Source: an uncultured Pelagibacteraceae bacterium (GTDB taxonomy: Bacteria; Pseudomonadota; Alphaproteobacteria; Pelagibacterales; Pelagibacteraceae). Taken from it: a DNA stretch of 64,000 nucleotides. Positions 34,331 to 41,584 of this stretch are shown here, one piece after another. Below the pieces are notes generated by a model, which was given only the letters and a program-made list of their open reading frames with translations, was not told where the DNA came from and ran no database searches. The stretch's first letter is position 1. Each line of letters starts with the position of its first letter. Both the position numbers and the translations under genes were made by a program. The DNA lies in contig CACFYB010000002.1 of the NCBI GenBank assembly GCA_902570425.1, positions 1 through 64,000 of the forward strand, given 5' to 3'.

Positions 34331-35331
34331 TGACACAAATTAAAAATAACTTTATCGAGTCAATAGGTAATACGCCGTTGATAAAGTTAAAAGCAGCTTC
34401 TGAGATCACTGGATGTAATATTTATGGAAAAGCGGAATACCTAAATCCAGGTGGATCAGTTAAAGATAGAGCTGCTCTTGCATTAATAAAAGATGCACAA
34501 GAAAAAAAACTAATTTCAGAAGGTGGAATTGTCGTTGAGGGTACTGCGGGTAATACCGGGATTGGTTTATGTCTTTTAGGAAATTCCTTAGGTTATAAGA
34601 CAATAATTGTAATGAATGATAACCAAACCCAAGAAAAAAAAGATACTTTAAAAAATATTGGTGCAGATCTTAGACTGGTACCACCCAAGCCTTATAAGGA
34701 TGATGGTAACTATGTAAAAGTTGCAGGTCGTCTTGCTGAAGAATTAAAAAGTTCAAATAACAAAGGTGTAGTTTGGGCAAACCAATTTGATAACACTGCT
34801 AATGCAAAAGGTCATTACGAAACAACCGGTCCAGAGATTTGGGAACAAACTGAAGGTAAAATAGATGGCTTTGTCTGTGCATCAGGAACAGGTGGAACTA
34901 TTGGTGGTGTAAGTAAATTTTTAAAAGAAAAAAATAAAGACACTAAAATTTATTTATCAGATCCAACAGGCTCTGCACTCTATAATTACATTATCAATGG
35001 AGAACTTAAAGCTGAGGGTGGATCAATAACTGAAGGTATTGGTTCAAGCAGAATAACTAAAAACTTTGCTGAAGCTAAAATTGATGGCGCTTTTTCAATC
35101 AGTGATCAAGAATCTTTACCTGTACTTTATGATTTAATACAAAATGAGGGATTAAGTTTAGGGACTAGTTGTGGAGTAAATATTGCAGGTGCAATTAGAT
35201 TAGGAAAAGAGCTAGGCCCAGGAAAAACAATAGTAACAATTCTTTGTGATAGATCTGATAAATACAACTCAAAGATGTTTAATAAATCTTTTTTAAATGA
35301 AAAAAACTTACCTATTCCTAGCTGGCTATAA
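34330..35331 (+). CDS. cysK: Cysteine synthase A (O-acetylserine sulfhydrylase)
   Basis: A PLP enzyme of 333 residues. The N-terminal IGNTPLIKL and NPGGSVKDRAAL contain the PLP lysine, EGTAGNTGIGL is the family TSGNT-equivalent loop, and ASGTGGTIGGV binds the cofactor phosphate. It makes cysteine from O-acetylserine and sulfide. Coupled to cysE through a one-base overlap and followed by a clean hairpin terminator. The loop reads EGTAGNTGI rather than EPTSGNTGI, a variation seen in the CysK2/CBS-like branch; cystathionine beta-synthase activity is a less likely alternative. Confidence 0.9.
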   Translation: MTQIKNNFIESIGNTPLIKLKAASEITGCNIYGKAEYLNPGGSVKDRAALALIKDAQEKKLISEGGIVVEGTAGNTGIGLCLLGNSLGYKTIIVMNDNQTQEKKDTLKNIGADLRLVPPKPYKDDGNYVKVAGRLAEELKSSNNKGVVWANQFDNTANAKGHYETTGPEIWEQTEGKIDGFVCASGTGGTIGGVSKFLKEKNKDTKIYLSDPTGSALYNYIINGELKAEGGSITEGIGSSRITKNFAEAKIDGAFSISDQESLPVLYDLIQNEGLSLGTSCGVNIAGAIRLGKELGPGKTIVTILCDRSDKYNSKMFNKSFLNEKNLPIPSWL

Positions 35332-35346
35332 TATCGCATACCAGCC

Positions 35347-35371
35347 ATGTAACAAAACAGTTACATTTTTT
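35347..35371 (+). terminator. Intrinsic terminator after cysEK
   Basis: ATGTAAC (35347-35353) pairs with GTTACAT (35360-35366) with a 6-base loop, followed by a T run. It ends the cysE-cysK transcript 16 bases after the stop and separates it from the small-gene cluster. Confidence 0.75.
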
Positions 35372-35399
35372 GAATAATATTAATTAACATTAAGGAGTT

Positions 35400-35774
35400 A
35401 TGAAAAAATATATAGCAGTAATACTATCTTTTTTAATTTTTACTTCTGCTCATGCAGGTATGAGTAAAGATGATAAATCTAAAGCATGGGATTGTATAGG
35501 TATTTATATGGCTAACTACTTTTTACCATCTGGTGAAAAATTTGAATATGGAATGAAAGAAAAATCTATTTCAACAGTAAAAGTTTTAAAAACGTACGCT
35601 CTTGAAATTGGTATTCCAGAAAAAGAATGGGATGAAGGAGTAAATAAAGCAGTTGATAAGCATTATGGTTCCAAATACGACAAAGCTAAAACTGAAAAAT
35701 GTCATACATTTGTTGAAGCTTTAATTCCAAATGGAGCTGAAAGAGTAAAAAAAGTAGTTCAGACTTTGTATTAA
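35400..35774 (+). CDS. Secreted small protein, unknown function (cluster gene 1)
   Basis: A protein of 124 residues with a signal peptide (MKKYIAVILSFLIFTSAHA|G). The mature part is about 105 residues, charged and helical, with two cysteines (positions 32 and about 100) that could form a disulfide in the periplasm. I recognise no domain. It is the first gene of a run of ten small genes on this strand, with an AAGGAG site spaced 3-4 bases before its ATG and the cysEK terminator directly upstream, so transcription probably restarts here. Confidence 0.6.
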   Translation: MKKYIAVILSFLIFTSAHAGMSKDDKSKAWDCIGIYMANYFLPSGEKFEYGMKEKSISTVKVLKTYALEIGIPEKEWDEGVNKAVDKHYGSKYDKAKTEKCHTFVEALIPNGAERVKKVVQTLY

Positions 35775-35792
35775 TTTAAAAGGAGAAAAAAA

Positions 35793-36083
35793 ATGGAAAA
35801 AGAAATGTTAGTATTCCTTAAACTTAAAGAGGGTAAATTAGAAACCTTCATGGGTTGGATGCAATCAGATGAAGGGATGGGTGTTAGAAAAAGTATTGCC
35901 TATCCAGAAAAAACTGTTGGTGCAATGATTCCAGATAAAAGTGGAATGTTATTTAAAGTGAATGTTCATAATCAAGATGGAATGAAAGAATTTGTAGCTG
36001 GAAATAATCCTGCAGGAAAAGCTATCTATGCAGAGTGTGTAGAGAGTGCTCAGTTATATGAATTATCTAAAGTTAATCTGTAA
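35793..36083 (+). CDS. Small protein, unknown function (cluster gene 2)
   Basis: A cytoplasmic protein of 96 residues without signal peptide. The pattern is beta-alpha-beta-beta: MLVFLKLKEGKLETFMGWMQ, then MLFKVNVHNQDGMKEFVAG and AECVESAQLYELSKV. This is compatible with a ferredoxin-like dimeric alpha+beta-barrel fold (ABM-like), although no catalytic motif can be named. A strong AAAAGGAG site is 7 bases before the ATG. It is 18 bases after cluster gene 1 and 10 bases before gene 3. Lys-rich, similar in composition to its neighbours. Confidence 0.6.
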   Translation: MEKEMLVFLKLKEGKLETFMGWMQSDEGMGVRKSIAYPEKTVGAMIPDKSGMLFKVNVHNQDGMKEFVAGNNPAGKAIYAECVESAQLYELSKVNL

Positions 36084-36093
36084 AGGAGAAAAA

Positions 36094-36300
36094 ATGAAAA
36101 AAATAATATTAACACTATGTTTGGTCTTATTTGTTAGCTCAGCATACGCAGGTTCATGTCCGATGTTAGCTAAAAATATTGAAGATAAGATTAAAAAAGC
36201 TCAAGAACTTAAAGATCAAGGTATGGATGCCCATAATAATGGTGATCATGCTAAGTCTGAAAAACTTTTAAATGAAGCTCTTGCACTTTTTAAAAGTTAA
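36094..36300 (+). CDS. Very small secreted protein, unknown function (cluster gene 3)
   Basis: A protein of 68 residues. I place the start at 36094, where the AAGGAG is correctly spaced and MKKIILTLCLVLFVSSAYAG forms a signal peptide, rather than at an earlier in-frame ATG inside the preceding gene. The mature part of about 48 residues starts SCPMLAKNIEDKIKKAQELKDQGMDAHNNGDH, an amphipathic helical hairpin (TPR-like half repeat with DAHNNGDHAKSEKLLNEAL). It has one mature cysteine. It may be a periplasmic adaptor or an outer-surface small protein. Confidence 0.6.
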   Translation: MKKIILTLCLVLFVSSAYAGSCPMLAKNIEDKIKKAQELKDQGMDAHNNGDHAKSEKLLNEALALFKS

Positions 36301-36316
36301 ATAGAAAAGGAGAAAA

Positions 36317-36607
36317 ATGAAAAACTATATAGTAACGCACACTTTTAAATCAAAAGAAGCAAAAGCTAAAATGATAGAAGTTACTGGTTCGATGTCGTTG
36401 GAAGATATGACTAAAGCAATGACAAGTGAAAATGCAAAATGTCAAATGAGCTGGAATACACCAGGTGATAATTTAACAATGTATTGTTGGTGGAAAGGTA
36501 CTGATCCAGAGGCTATTAATAAACAATTAGAGTCTATGAACGATTTCTACGAACCTCATAAATTTGTTGAGTGTACAGATGATATTATAGATTTTAATGC
36601 TAAATAA
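36317..36607 (+). CDS. Small protein, unknown function (cluster gene 4)
   Basis: A cytoplasmic protein of 96 residues: a beta strand (NYIVTHTFKS), a helix (KAKMIEV), then NAKCQMSWNTPGDNLTMYCWWKGTDPEAINKQLESM. The CQMSWNTPGD...MYCWWKGTDPEAI stretch resembles the fold of SCO4226/DUF4242-like metal-binding proteins, where His/Cys bind nickel, but the match is loose. Three Cys and several His/Trp make a metal or flavin role possible. It lies 16 bases after gene 3 behind an AAAAGGAG site and shares the gene 2 and 5 size. Confidence 0.55.
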   Translation: MKNYIVTHTFKSKEAKAKMIEVTGSMSLEDMTKAMTSENAKCQMSWNTPGDNLTMYCWWKGTDPEAINKQLESMNDFYEPHKFVECTDDIIDFNAK

Positions 36608-36641
36608 AACGGCTTAAACTTTTGCTAAATAGGGAGAAACC

Positions 36642-36959
36642 ATGAAGGTAATTTATACCAGAACAATGAGAGTAAAAGATGATGGCTTAGGAAAAGCTAT
36701 GGAAATAGGAAAAGGTTTAGCAGCAGTTAGAAAAAAACATTATCCTAACCATGATGTTTATTTTTCTTTTCAAATGGGTGGAGATCCAAGAACAATAAGA
36801 GAAACTTTAATTGGAACTATGTTTGAAGGTGATAGAGAAGCTGACGCTAACATGTCTGCAGATCCTGAATATATAAAACTTTTAGAGCAATTAAAAGAAG
36901 TCGCCGTAGAAGGAACTATTAAGGACGAGATAAGACCGATATTTAGTGAAGGAGAATAA
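36642..36959 (+). CDS. Small protein, unknown function (cluster gene 5)
   Basis: A protein of 105 residues: the strand MKVIYTRTMRV, a helix GLGKAMEIGKGLAAVRKKHYPNHDV, the strand VYFSFQMGGDPRTIRETL, a second strand and a helix ADPEYIKLLEQLKEV. This is the beta-alpha-beta-beta-alpha-beta order of dimeric alpha+beta-barrel proteins (ABM or NIPSNAP type); no catalytic motif is evident. It is acidic at the C-terminus. A GGGAG site precedes its ATG. It ends 3 bases before the membrane protein of the cluster. Confidence 0.55.
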   Translation: MKVIYTRTMRVKDDGLGKAMEIGKGLAAVRKKHYPNHDVYFSFQMGGDPRTIRETLIGTMFEGDREADANMSADPEYIKLLEQLKEVAVEGTIKDEIRPIFSEGE

Positions 36960-36962
36960 ATA

Positions 36963-37379
36963 ATGTTAGAAAAATTTAATGGAATATTTTATTTAATAAT
37001 TTACTTAGTTCATTTTATAGGAGTTGGTGTTTACGCATTTCAAACTATTTTTGGTACTAAAAGCTTTATGGAAAGATTTGGTATAGATCCGAGTGGAGCA
37101 ATAATGATTAGAATGGCAGGAGCGTTTATGCTTGCTGTTTTTTTAATGTCAATCTATGTAGGTTTTATAAGACCTGGGGGTTTGGAAAATACATGGGGGT
37201 TCTTAAATTTAGTTTTTATAAATAATCTGTGTATTTTTTTATGTAATTTTTACTCTATTAAAATAAATAAAACAGGTGTGAACGAGAAAACTTCAAATGA
37301 AGGTATCATTGCTCCATTTGTTTTTACAATTATGAGTGCAATTTTGTGCTATGGTTTAGCCGACAAAATCTACATTTAA
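36963..37379 (+). CDS. Four-helix membrane protein, unknown function (cluster gene 6)
   Basis: An inner-membrane protein of 138 residues with about four hydrophobic helices: FYLIIYLVHFIGVGVYAFQTIFG, MIRMAGAFMLAVFLMSIYVGF, FLNLVFINNLCIFLCNFYSI and FVFTIMSAILCYGLAD. Spacing and size resemble small uncharacterised integral proteins, and no transport motif is visible. The start is preceded by AAGGAGAATAAATA. It lies between soluble alpha+beta-fold genes and the SnoaL-like gene in one transcript. A role as membrane anchor or partner of the secreted or soluble cluster proteins is a guess. Confidence 0.6.
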   Translation: MLEKFNGIFYLIIYLVHFIGVGVYAFQTIFGTKSFMERFGIDPSGAIMIRMAGAFMLAVFLMSIYVGFIRPGGLENTWGFLNLVFINNLCIFLCNFYSIKINKTGVNEKTSNEGIIAPFVFTIMSAILCYGLADKIYI

Positions 37380-37397
37380 AAATAAAGGAAAATAATA

Positions 37398-37718
37398 ATG
37401 TCAATTTTAGAGAAATATACAAATGCAATTAGTAACAAAGATGAGTCAACTATGAATGAACTTTTACATGATGAATTTAAATTCACAATGCATAAGTCAG
37501 GAAACACCATAGGTAAAGCTGATGTTATAAAATGGGCAATGAGTGGCGATATTAACCAAGAAAAAAAACGAGTTGTTTATGAAAATGATGAAGTTGGTAT
37601 ACACCATTCAATTGTAACTTTTAATGATGGAAACGTTGAAGCTGTAATGGCAGTATATAAATATAAAGATGGAAAAATTGTTAGTTTAGAAACCGGCGCT
37701 ACTCCAATGTCTAAATAA
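37398..37718 (+). CDS. NTF2-like/SnoaL-like protein
   Basis: A protein of 106 residues with the NTF2-like (SnoaL-like) opening MSILEKYTNAISNKDESTMNELLHDEFKFTMHKSG, then central strands and VEAVMAVYKYKDGKIVSLETGATPMSK. The family includes cyclases, isomerases and ketosteroid isomerase-like enzymes, and many stress-associated proteins. Catalytic residues cannot be assigned. Its stop overlaps the DUF2798 start by one base, so the two are coupled. It is cluster gene 7. Confidence 0.75.
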   Translation: MSILEKYTNAISNKDESTMNELLHDEFKFTMHKSGNTIGKADVIKWAMSGDINQEKKRVVYENDEVGIHHSIVTFNDGNVEAVMAVYKYKDGKIVSLETGATPMSK

Positions 37719-37939
37719 TGTTTCCAAAAAAATATTTTGATTTAATATTCATATTAATAATGGGTTTTGGCATGAGTTTACTCATGACTTTGATAATAAC
37801 TTATATAAATACTGGAATGGATGATGAATATACTAAGAGATTTTTTAAAGCTTGGTCAGTAAGTTTACCTATAGCAATAATTGCAGCGCTTATTTTGGGT
37901 CCGCCAATTAAAAAATTGGTAGATAAAATTACCAAATAA
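37718..37939 (+). CDS. DUF2798 family small membrane protein
   Basis: A protein of 73 residues with two hydrophobic helices (YFDLIFILIMGFGMSLLMTLIITYIN and FKAWSVSLPIAIIAALILGP), matching the DUF2798 layout (FFKAWSxSxPIA, GPxIxxLV). Its role is unknown, though such proteins often accompany transporters. It is translationally coupled to the SnoaL-like gene and separated by 16 bases from the first SMR-like gene. Cluster gene 8. Confidence 0.8.
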   Translation: MFPKKYFDLIFILIMGFGMSLLMTLIITYINTGMDDEYTKRFFKAWSVSLPIAIIAALILGPPIKKLVDKITK

Positions 37940-37955
37940 GAATATTCTTTAAATT

Positions 37956-38291
37956 GTGAATAATATTATTGCGTATGTTGTTCTTATAATTGCAGTTATT
38001 TTAGGTACTGCTGCTAATGGTTTTGCTAAAAGTGCAAATGGTTTTATGATATTTATACCAAGCTTATTAACAGCAATAATGATTGTGGGCTGTATGTATT
38101 CATTATCTATTGTTATGAAAACTATTCCTGTTGGAATCACTTATGCTTCTTTCGCAGGACTATGTATAGTAGCTACAACAATAGTCGGTATATACAAATT
38201 TAATCAAATGCCAGATTTATACACTATTATCGGTTTAGTTTTGATTATTTCCGGTGTGTTAATAGTTAACCTAGTTGGTAAAACAAGTTAA
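37956..38291 (+). CDS. SMR-family-like transporter lacking the conserved Glu (subunit 1)
   Basis: A four-helix protein of 111 residues beginning with GTG (37956). The SMR layout is clear: YVVLIIAVILGTAANGFAKSANGF, then TIPVGITYASFAGLCIVATTIVG, then LYTIIGLVLIISGVLIVNL. The essential Glu-14 of EmrE aligns with Gly-17, and no acidic residue remains in helix 1; only an Asp in the last loop is left. It therefore cannot work by canonical proton coupling. It is followed by a second SMR-like gene, as in heteromeric pairs. Confidence 0.8.
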   Translation: MNNIIAYVVLIIAVILGTAANGFAKSANGFMIFIPSLLTAIMIVGCMYSLSIVMKTIPVGITYASFAGLCIVATTIVGIYKFNQMPDLYTIIGLVLIISGVLIVNLVGKTS

Positions 38292-38295
38292 ATTT

Positions 38296-38631
38296 ATGTC
38301 TAATTTATCTGGATATATTTACTTGCTTCTTACAATAATTTTAGGAATTATTTCAAATGGGTTTTTAAAATCTACAAATGGTTTTACAAATATCATGCCG
38401 ACAATTTTTTGCATAATTACAATAATCGTGGCCATATTTTTTATGGCAAAGGCTATGAATGTTATTCCTGTAGGTTTTACTTATGCAACCTATGGAGGAT
38501 TAACAATTACAGCCGTCACGTTGTTTGGTGTATTTAAGTATAACCAAATACCAAACCTGTATGGAATTATTGGAATTGCCTTAATCATTATTGGCATAAT
38601 TTTATTAAATACGCTTGGTAAAACTAGCTAG
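38296..38631 (+). CDS. SMR-family-like transporter lacking the conserved Glu (subunit 2)
   Basis: A four-helix protein of 111 residues. I choose ATG 38296; a start inside the previous gene at 38275 is in frame but adds a nonsense N-terminus. It closely parallels its neighbour: GYIYLLLTIILGIISNGFLKSTNGF, VIPVGFTYATYGGLTITAVTLFG and LYGIIGIALIIIGIILLNT. Glu-14 of EmrE again aligns with Gly, and the whole protein has essentially no acidic residue. It overlaps the convergent phosphatase by 8 bases. A heterodimer with subunit 1 is likely. Confidence 0.8.
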   Translation: MSNLSGYIYLLLTIILGIISNGFLKSTNGFTNIMPTIFCIITIIVAIFFMAKAMNVIPVGFTYATYGGLTITAVTLFGVFKYNQIPNLYGIIGIALIIIGIILLNTLGKTS

Positions 38632-39430
38632 ATACAGGTCTTAAAATTTTTAAAATCTTATTGTGAAGACTTTTATTTGCTGAACAAAGTATATTTCCAG
38701 CTTTTTTAGGATCATCATTTTTCCAAGTTGTAACTATACCATTTGCAGCTCTAATAATTGGTATTAAAGAATGAATATCCCAAATTTTATTTCCACATTG
38801 AATTACAATATCAAGTTTACCTTCAGCAAAATGGGAGTAGCTTAAAGCATCTGAGCATGGAAACTGCATGCGTTTTAATATTTGAGGAATTTTTTTTTGT
38901 TGATTTAAAGAAAGACTTCCGTGAAAAGCTGCTGATAATTTCATATTTAAAAAAGTTGCTTTACGATTAACTTTTATTCTTCTTTTTTTTCCATTCTCAG
39001 AAACATATGCTTTATTAAATGATGTATTAAAGTAGAATTTTTTAAGTATTGGAAAATTAACAAGACCTAAAACGGGATTTCCTTTATAATTTAAAGATAT
39101 CAAATTACTCCAAGTTGGATTACCAATAACAAAAGATCTGGTTCCATCAATAGGATCTATAACCCATGAAAAATTACTTTTAGTTTTTTTGTGTCCAAAT
39201 TCCTCTCCAATTATCTGATGATCAGGAAATCTTTTTTTAATCTCCTTACTTATAAATTTTTCAAAAGCCTTATCAGCATCTGTGACTGGATCATAGCCCC
39301 TTCCCTTTAATTTATTTGAAACCTTAAATGGCCTATTCAATTTCGAATAGTAAAATTTGGTAAGTTTATTTCCCAAATTACTTAGAAATTTAGAATAATT
39401 TTTATATTCTGAAGATTTTAATTTAATCAC
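38624..39430 (-). CDS. Inositol monophosphatase-family phosphatase (histidinol-phosphatase-like)
   Basis: A protein of about 268 residues of the inositol monophosphatase family with the metal site in full: GEEFGHKK (Glu), WVIDPIDGTRSFV (DPxDGT) and IWDIHSLIPIIRAANG (WDxxS). A GTG start at 39430 is chosen; a TTG two codons earlier is in frame and no ribosome site is obvious. Family members hydrolyse inositol phosphate, NADP-like 3'-phosphates, or histidinol phosphate (HisN). The late IWDIHSLIPI pattern and FPILKKFYFNTS are typical of the HisN-like branch. Confidence 0.82.
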   Translation of the reverse strand: MIKLKSSEYKNYSKFLSNLGNKLTKFYYSKLNRPFKVSNKLKGRGYDPVTDADKAFEKFISKEIKKRFPDHQIIGEEFGHKKTKSNFSWVIDPIDGTRSFVIGNPTWSNLISLNYKGNPVLGLVNFPILKKFYFNTSFNKAYVSENGKKRRIKVNRKATFLNMKLSAAFHGSLSLNQQKKIPQILKRMQFPCSDALSYSHFAEGKLDIVIQCGNKIWDIHSLIPIIRAANGIVTTWKNDDPKKAGNILCSANKSLHNKILKILRPVSS

Positions 39431-39494
39431 AAACAACTAATACAATTTAATTTGTATTGATTAAAGTAAAATTTTAAATAATCATCGAATTAAT

Positions 39495-40595
39495 ATGAAA
39501 ATTGAATTATCTGAAAATAAAGTTTTTTTTGAAAACAATGGTTCAAAAAAAGAAATTCATCCGTTTTGGTTAAGGGAGCGAGTAAATGGGGAAAACTATG
39601 TTGATAAATCAACCAAACAAAGATTATTCGATCCAACTGAACTTAATGGAAATGTAAAGATTAAAAATGTTAGTTTATCAGACAAATTTTTGGAGATTAT
39701 TTTTAGTGACGGTATTAAAACTAAACTTACCATTCAAAGTATTCTAAATGAATTTTCAAATATTAATGAAGTTAAATTTATTAAAAAAATAAGATGGGAC
39801 TCTTCTCTAAGTAATCTTAATAATTTTAAATTTAATCATAATTTTTTTGAAGAAAAAATTATGTATGAAGCTTTAATAAGTTTTTATAAATTTGGATTTG
39901 TTATTTTTAAAAAGGTGCCAACTGAAAAAAATTTTATTGTCAAATTTGCTAATTCAATAGGAAGTATACGAAGAACAAATTTTGGTGAATTTTTTAATGT
40001 AAAGTCAAAACCTAATCCAAATGATTTAGCATATACATCTTTACCTTTGGCGCCTCATACTGATAATCCCTATAGGAATCCTGTTCCTTGTATCCAATTA
40101 TTACATTGTATCGAAAATGAAGTTAGTGGAGGTTATTCAACTTTGGTAGATGGTTATACTGTTACTGAAAAGTTAAAAAAAGATTATCCAGATTACTTTA
40201 AAATTTTAACTGAAATAAAAGTTAGATATCAATTTATAGATAAAGATGTTGTTTTGGAAGATTGGTCAGAAATGATAAAATTAGATGAAAATCAAAATTT
40301 CAAACAAGTTAGATTTAGTCCAAGATTAGATTTTGTTCCATTAATGGATAAAGAAAAACTTAATCTCTATTATGCTGCAAGAAATAAAATATCTGAATTA
40401 TATAACTCAGATAAATATCGATTAGAATTTAAGCTCACTCCTGGAGATTTATTGATGATGGATAATTATAGATTACTTCATGGAAGAACATCGTATGACA
40501 CAAATGAGGGTAATCGATTTTTACAAGGTTGTTATATAGATTATGACAGCACAGAAGGAAAACTTAAGCATTTAAAGAGAAAATTTAATTTCTAA
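39495..40595 (+). CDS. Gamma-butyrobetaine/trimethyllysine dioxygenase-like 2OG-Fe(II) oxygenase
   Basis: A protein of 366 residues. An N-terminal DUF971-type domain (about 1-95, HPFWLRERV) is followed by a TauD-fold catalytic domain with the iron-binding HTDNPYR, and distal His in LLHGRTSYD, with Arg in the following NRFLQG segment. This two-domain layout is that of gamma-butyrobetaine hydroxylase and trimethyllysine dioxygenase. It hydroxylates a quaternary-amine-type substrate using oxoglutarate and oxygen. Carnitine synthesis is the classic role; in this osmolyte-focused genome it could start degradation of a trimethylated compound. The N-terminal Cys/His zinc cluster seen in human BBOX is not obvious here. 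Confidence 0.82.
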   Translation: MKIELSENKVFFENNGSKKEIHPFWLRERVNGENYVDKSTKQRLFDPTELNGNVKIKNVSLSDKFLEIIFSDGIKTKLTIQSILNEFSNINEVKFIKKIRWDSSLSNLNNFKFNHNFFEEKIMYEALISFYKFGFVIFKKVPTEKNFIVKFANSIGSIRRTNFGEFFNVKSKPNPNDLAYTSLPLAPHTDNPYRNPVPCIQLLHCIENEVSGGYSTLVDGYTVTEKLKKDYPDYFKILTEIKVRYQFIDKDVVLEDWSEMIKLDENQNFKQVRFSPRLDFVPLMDKEKLNLYYAARNKISELYNSDKYRLEFKLTPGDLLMMDNYRLLHGRTSYDTNEGNRFLQGCYIDYDSTEGKLKHLKRKFNF

Positions 40596-40597
40596 AA

Positions 40598-40777
40598 TTA
40601 TTTGTTAAAACAATTATTTACAAGAATTGCCATTAATATCCAAATCACAAAAGTTTCTCCGTGTGAAAATGTATAATCAGCTCCAGCAAATCCAGCAACA
40701 ATGTTTATTCCATAGATAATTATTGTAGATATTATTAAACTTATAATTAAATTTATAAGACCACTTACATATTTCAT
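40598..40777 (-). CDS. Very small two-helix membrane protein
   Basis: An open frame of 59 residues read directly from the minus strand, starting at ATG 40777 and ending TAA 3 bases beyond the end of the convergent dioxygenase gene. It has two hydrophobic helices (LINLIISLIISTIIIYGINIVAG and ETFVIWILMAILVNN) joined by an acidic turn (ADYTFSHGE). Composition and codon use match the surrounding genes, and the frame fills the whole interval, so I think it is real. I recognise no family. Confidence 0.5.
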   Translation of the reverse strand: MKYVSGLINLIISLIISTIIIYGINIVAGFAGADYTFSHGETFVIWILMAILVNNCFNK

Positions 40778-40873
40778 ATTTAAACAATATAGATATTAAA
40801 TCTTAATGCAATTTTAAAATTTCTATTATTAATTGAAGTTTTTTTTAGATGTGCGAATGATATTAAATAGGTG

Positions 40874-40930
40874 GGTTGTATTCAAGAAATATATTTTAAT
40901 GATATTGAAATAAATTTATTGAATACAACC
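40874..40930. repeat. Inverted repeat, 12-bp arms
   Basis: GGTTGTATTCAA (40874-40885) and TTGAATACAACC (40919-40930) are exact complements with a 33-base AT-rich spacer. It could form a hairpin in RNA or be a two-site protein-binding region. Confidence 0.7.
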
Positions 40931-41071
40931 TATCAAAAATTTATCTTTTTATTAGGAGGTAGTTTAAATGAATCTAATGCCACCTGACACTTAGCTGGGT
41001 AGCTTAATACTTCATAAAAACGAATACAATAAACTTAAAGTCCAATTGGACTTAAATGCCAAAGAGGCAAC

Positions 41072-41117
41072 TTAGGGGAACCCTTTTGGTTGGAGAACAA
41101 AAGGGTGAACCCCCTAA
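41072..41117. repeat. Nested hairpin at the end of the cytochrome c' gene
   Basis: The outer arms TTAGGGG (41072-41078) and CCCCTAA (41111-41117) enclose the inner arms CCCTTTTG (41081-41088) and CAAAAGGG (41098-41105) with a loop containing GGA. It lies directly downstream of the cytochrome c' stop on the minus strand, without a T run, so a terminator call is weak; an RNA element is possible. Confidence 0.65.
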
Positions 41118-41122
41118 ATTAT

Positions 41123-41584
41123 TTAATGTTCTTCTCTAAAACGTTGATGGCACGATTTACAATTACTCCACATAAATTTTCTAATAGTGCCTCCTATATC
41201 ATCTGTTCCTTCAATAACTTTGGTTAATTTGATCATATCATTTGAGGATTTTATCATTAAATCGTTAAATTCCTTTTTATTCTCCCAGATTGTTGGAAGA
41301 GCCTCTGTTTTAAAACCTTCCTTTGAATTTTCAGGAAAATATTTAATCAAAATTTTATAATTTTCACTCATTTCTAACATTAAAGTTTTTGCCTTATCAA
41401 ACTCACCTTTGTTAGCTAAAGTTTGAACTCTTTTAGCTGTACTGTAATTTTTACTAAACAATGCTTTTCTTCCTTTAATTACCTCTTCAACTGAAAGTTC
41501 AGAATTAGCAGGAAGCGACAAAATGACGAAAGTAGAAATAAACAAAATATACTTAAAGATTAAAATGATATATTTTGTAAACAT
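41123..41584 (-). CDS. Cytochrome c'-family protein
   Basis: A protein of 153 residues with a hydrophobic signal (IILIFKYILFISTFVILSLPANS) followed by a four-helix-bundle body. A single haem-binding motif CKSCH lies near the C-terminus (SNCKSCHQRFREEH), as in cytochromes c'. It is periplasmic, binding haem covalently. Members bind NO or CO, or carry electrons. Its start codon abuts the start of the divergent b561 gene with no base between (CATATG), so promoter and ribosome site for each must lie in the other gene. Partners are probably functional. Confidence 0.85.
   Translation of the reverse strand: MFTKYIILIFKYILFISTFVILSLPANSELSVEEVIKGRKALFSKNYSTAKRVQTLANKGEFDKAKTLMLEMSENYKILIKYFPENSKEGFKTEALPTIWENKKEFNDLMIKSSNDMIKLTKVIEGTDDIGGTIRKFMWSNCKSCHQRFREEH

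Larger units (their letters stand above)
40778..41122. other. 345-bp intergenic region with heavy secondary structure, possible small RNA
   Basis: No gene longer than a few codons fits. On the plus strand are a 12-bp inverted repeat (GGTTGTATTCAA at 40874-40885 and its complement at 40919-40930), an AGGAGG site (40954-40959) before an 8-codon frame MNLMPPDT (40968-40994), a 16-bp palindrome AAGTCCAATTGGACTT (41038-41053), a TGCC/GGCA hairpin (41057-41069), and a nested stem TTAGGGG / CCCTTTTG with CAAAAGGG / CCCCTAA (41072-41117). The density of structure is far above the rest of the window. It could be a sRNA, a leader for an upstream transcript, or terminators facing each other. Confidence 0.6.
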
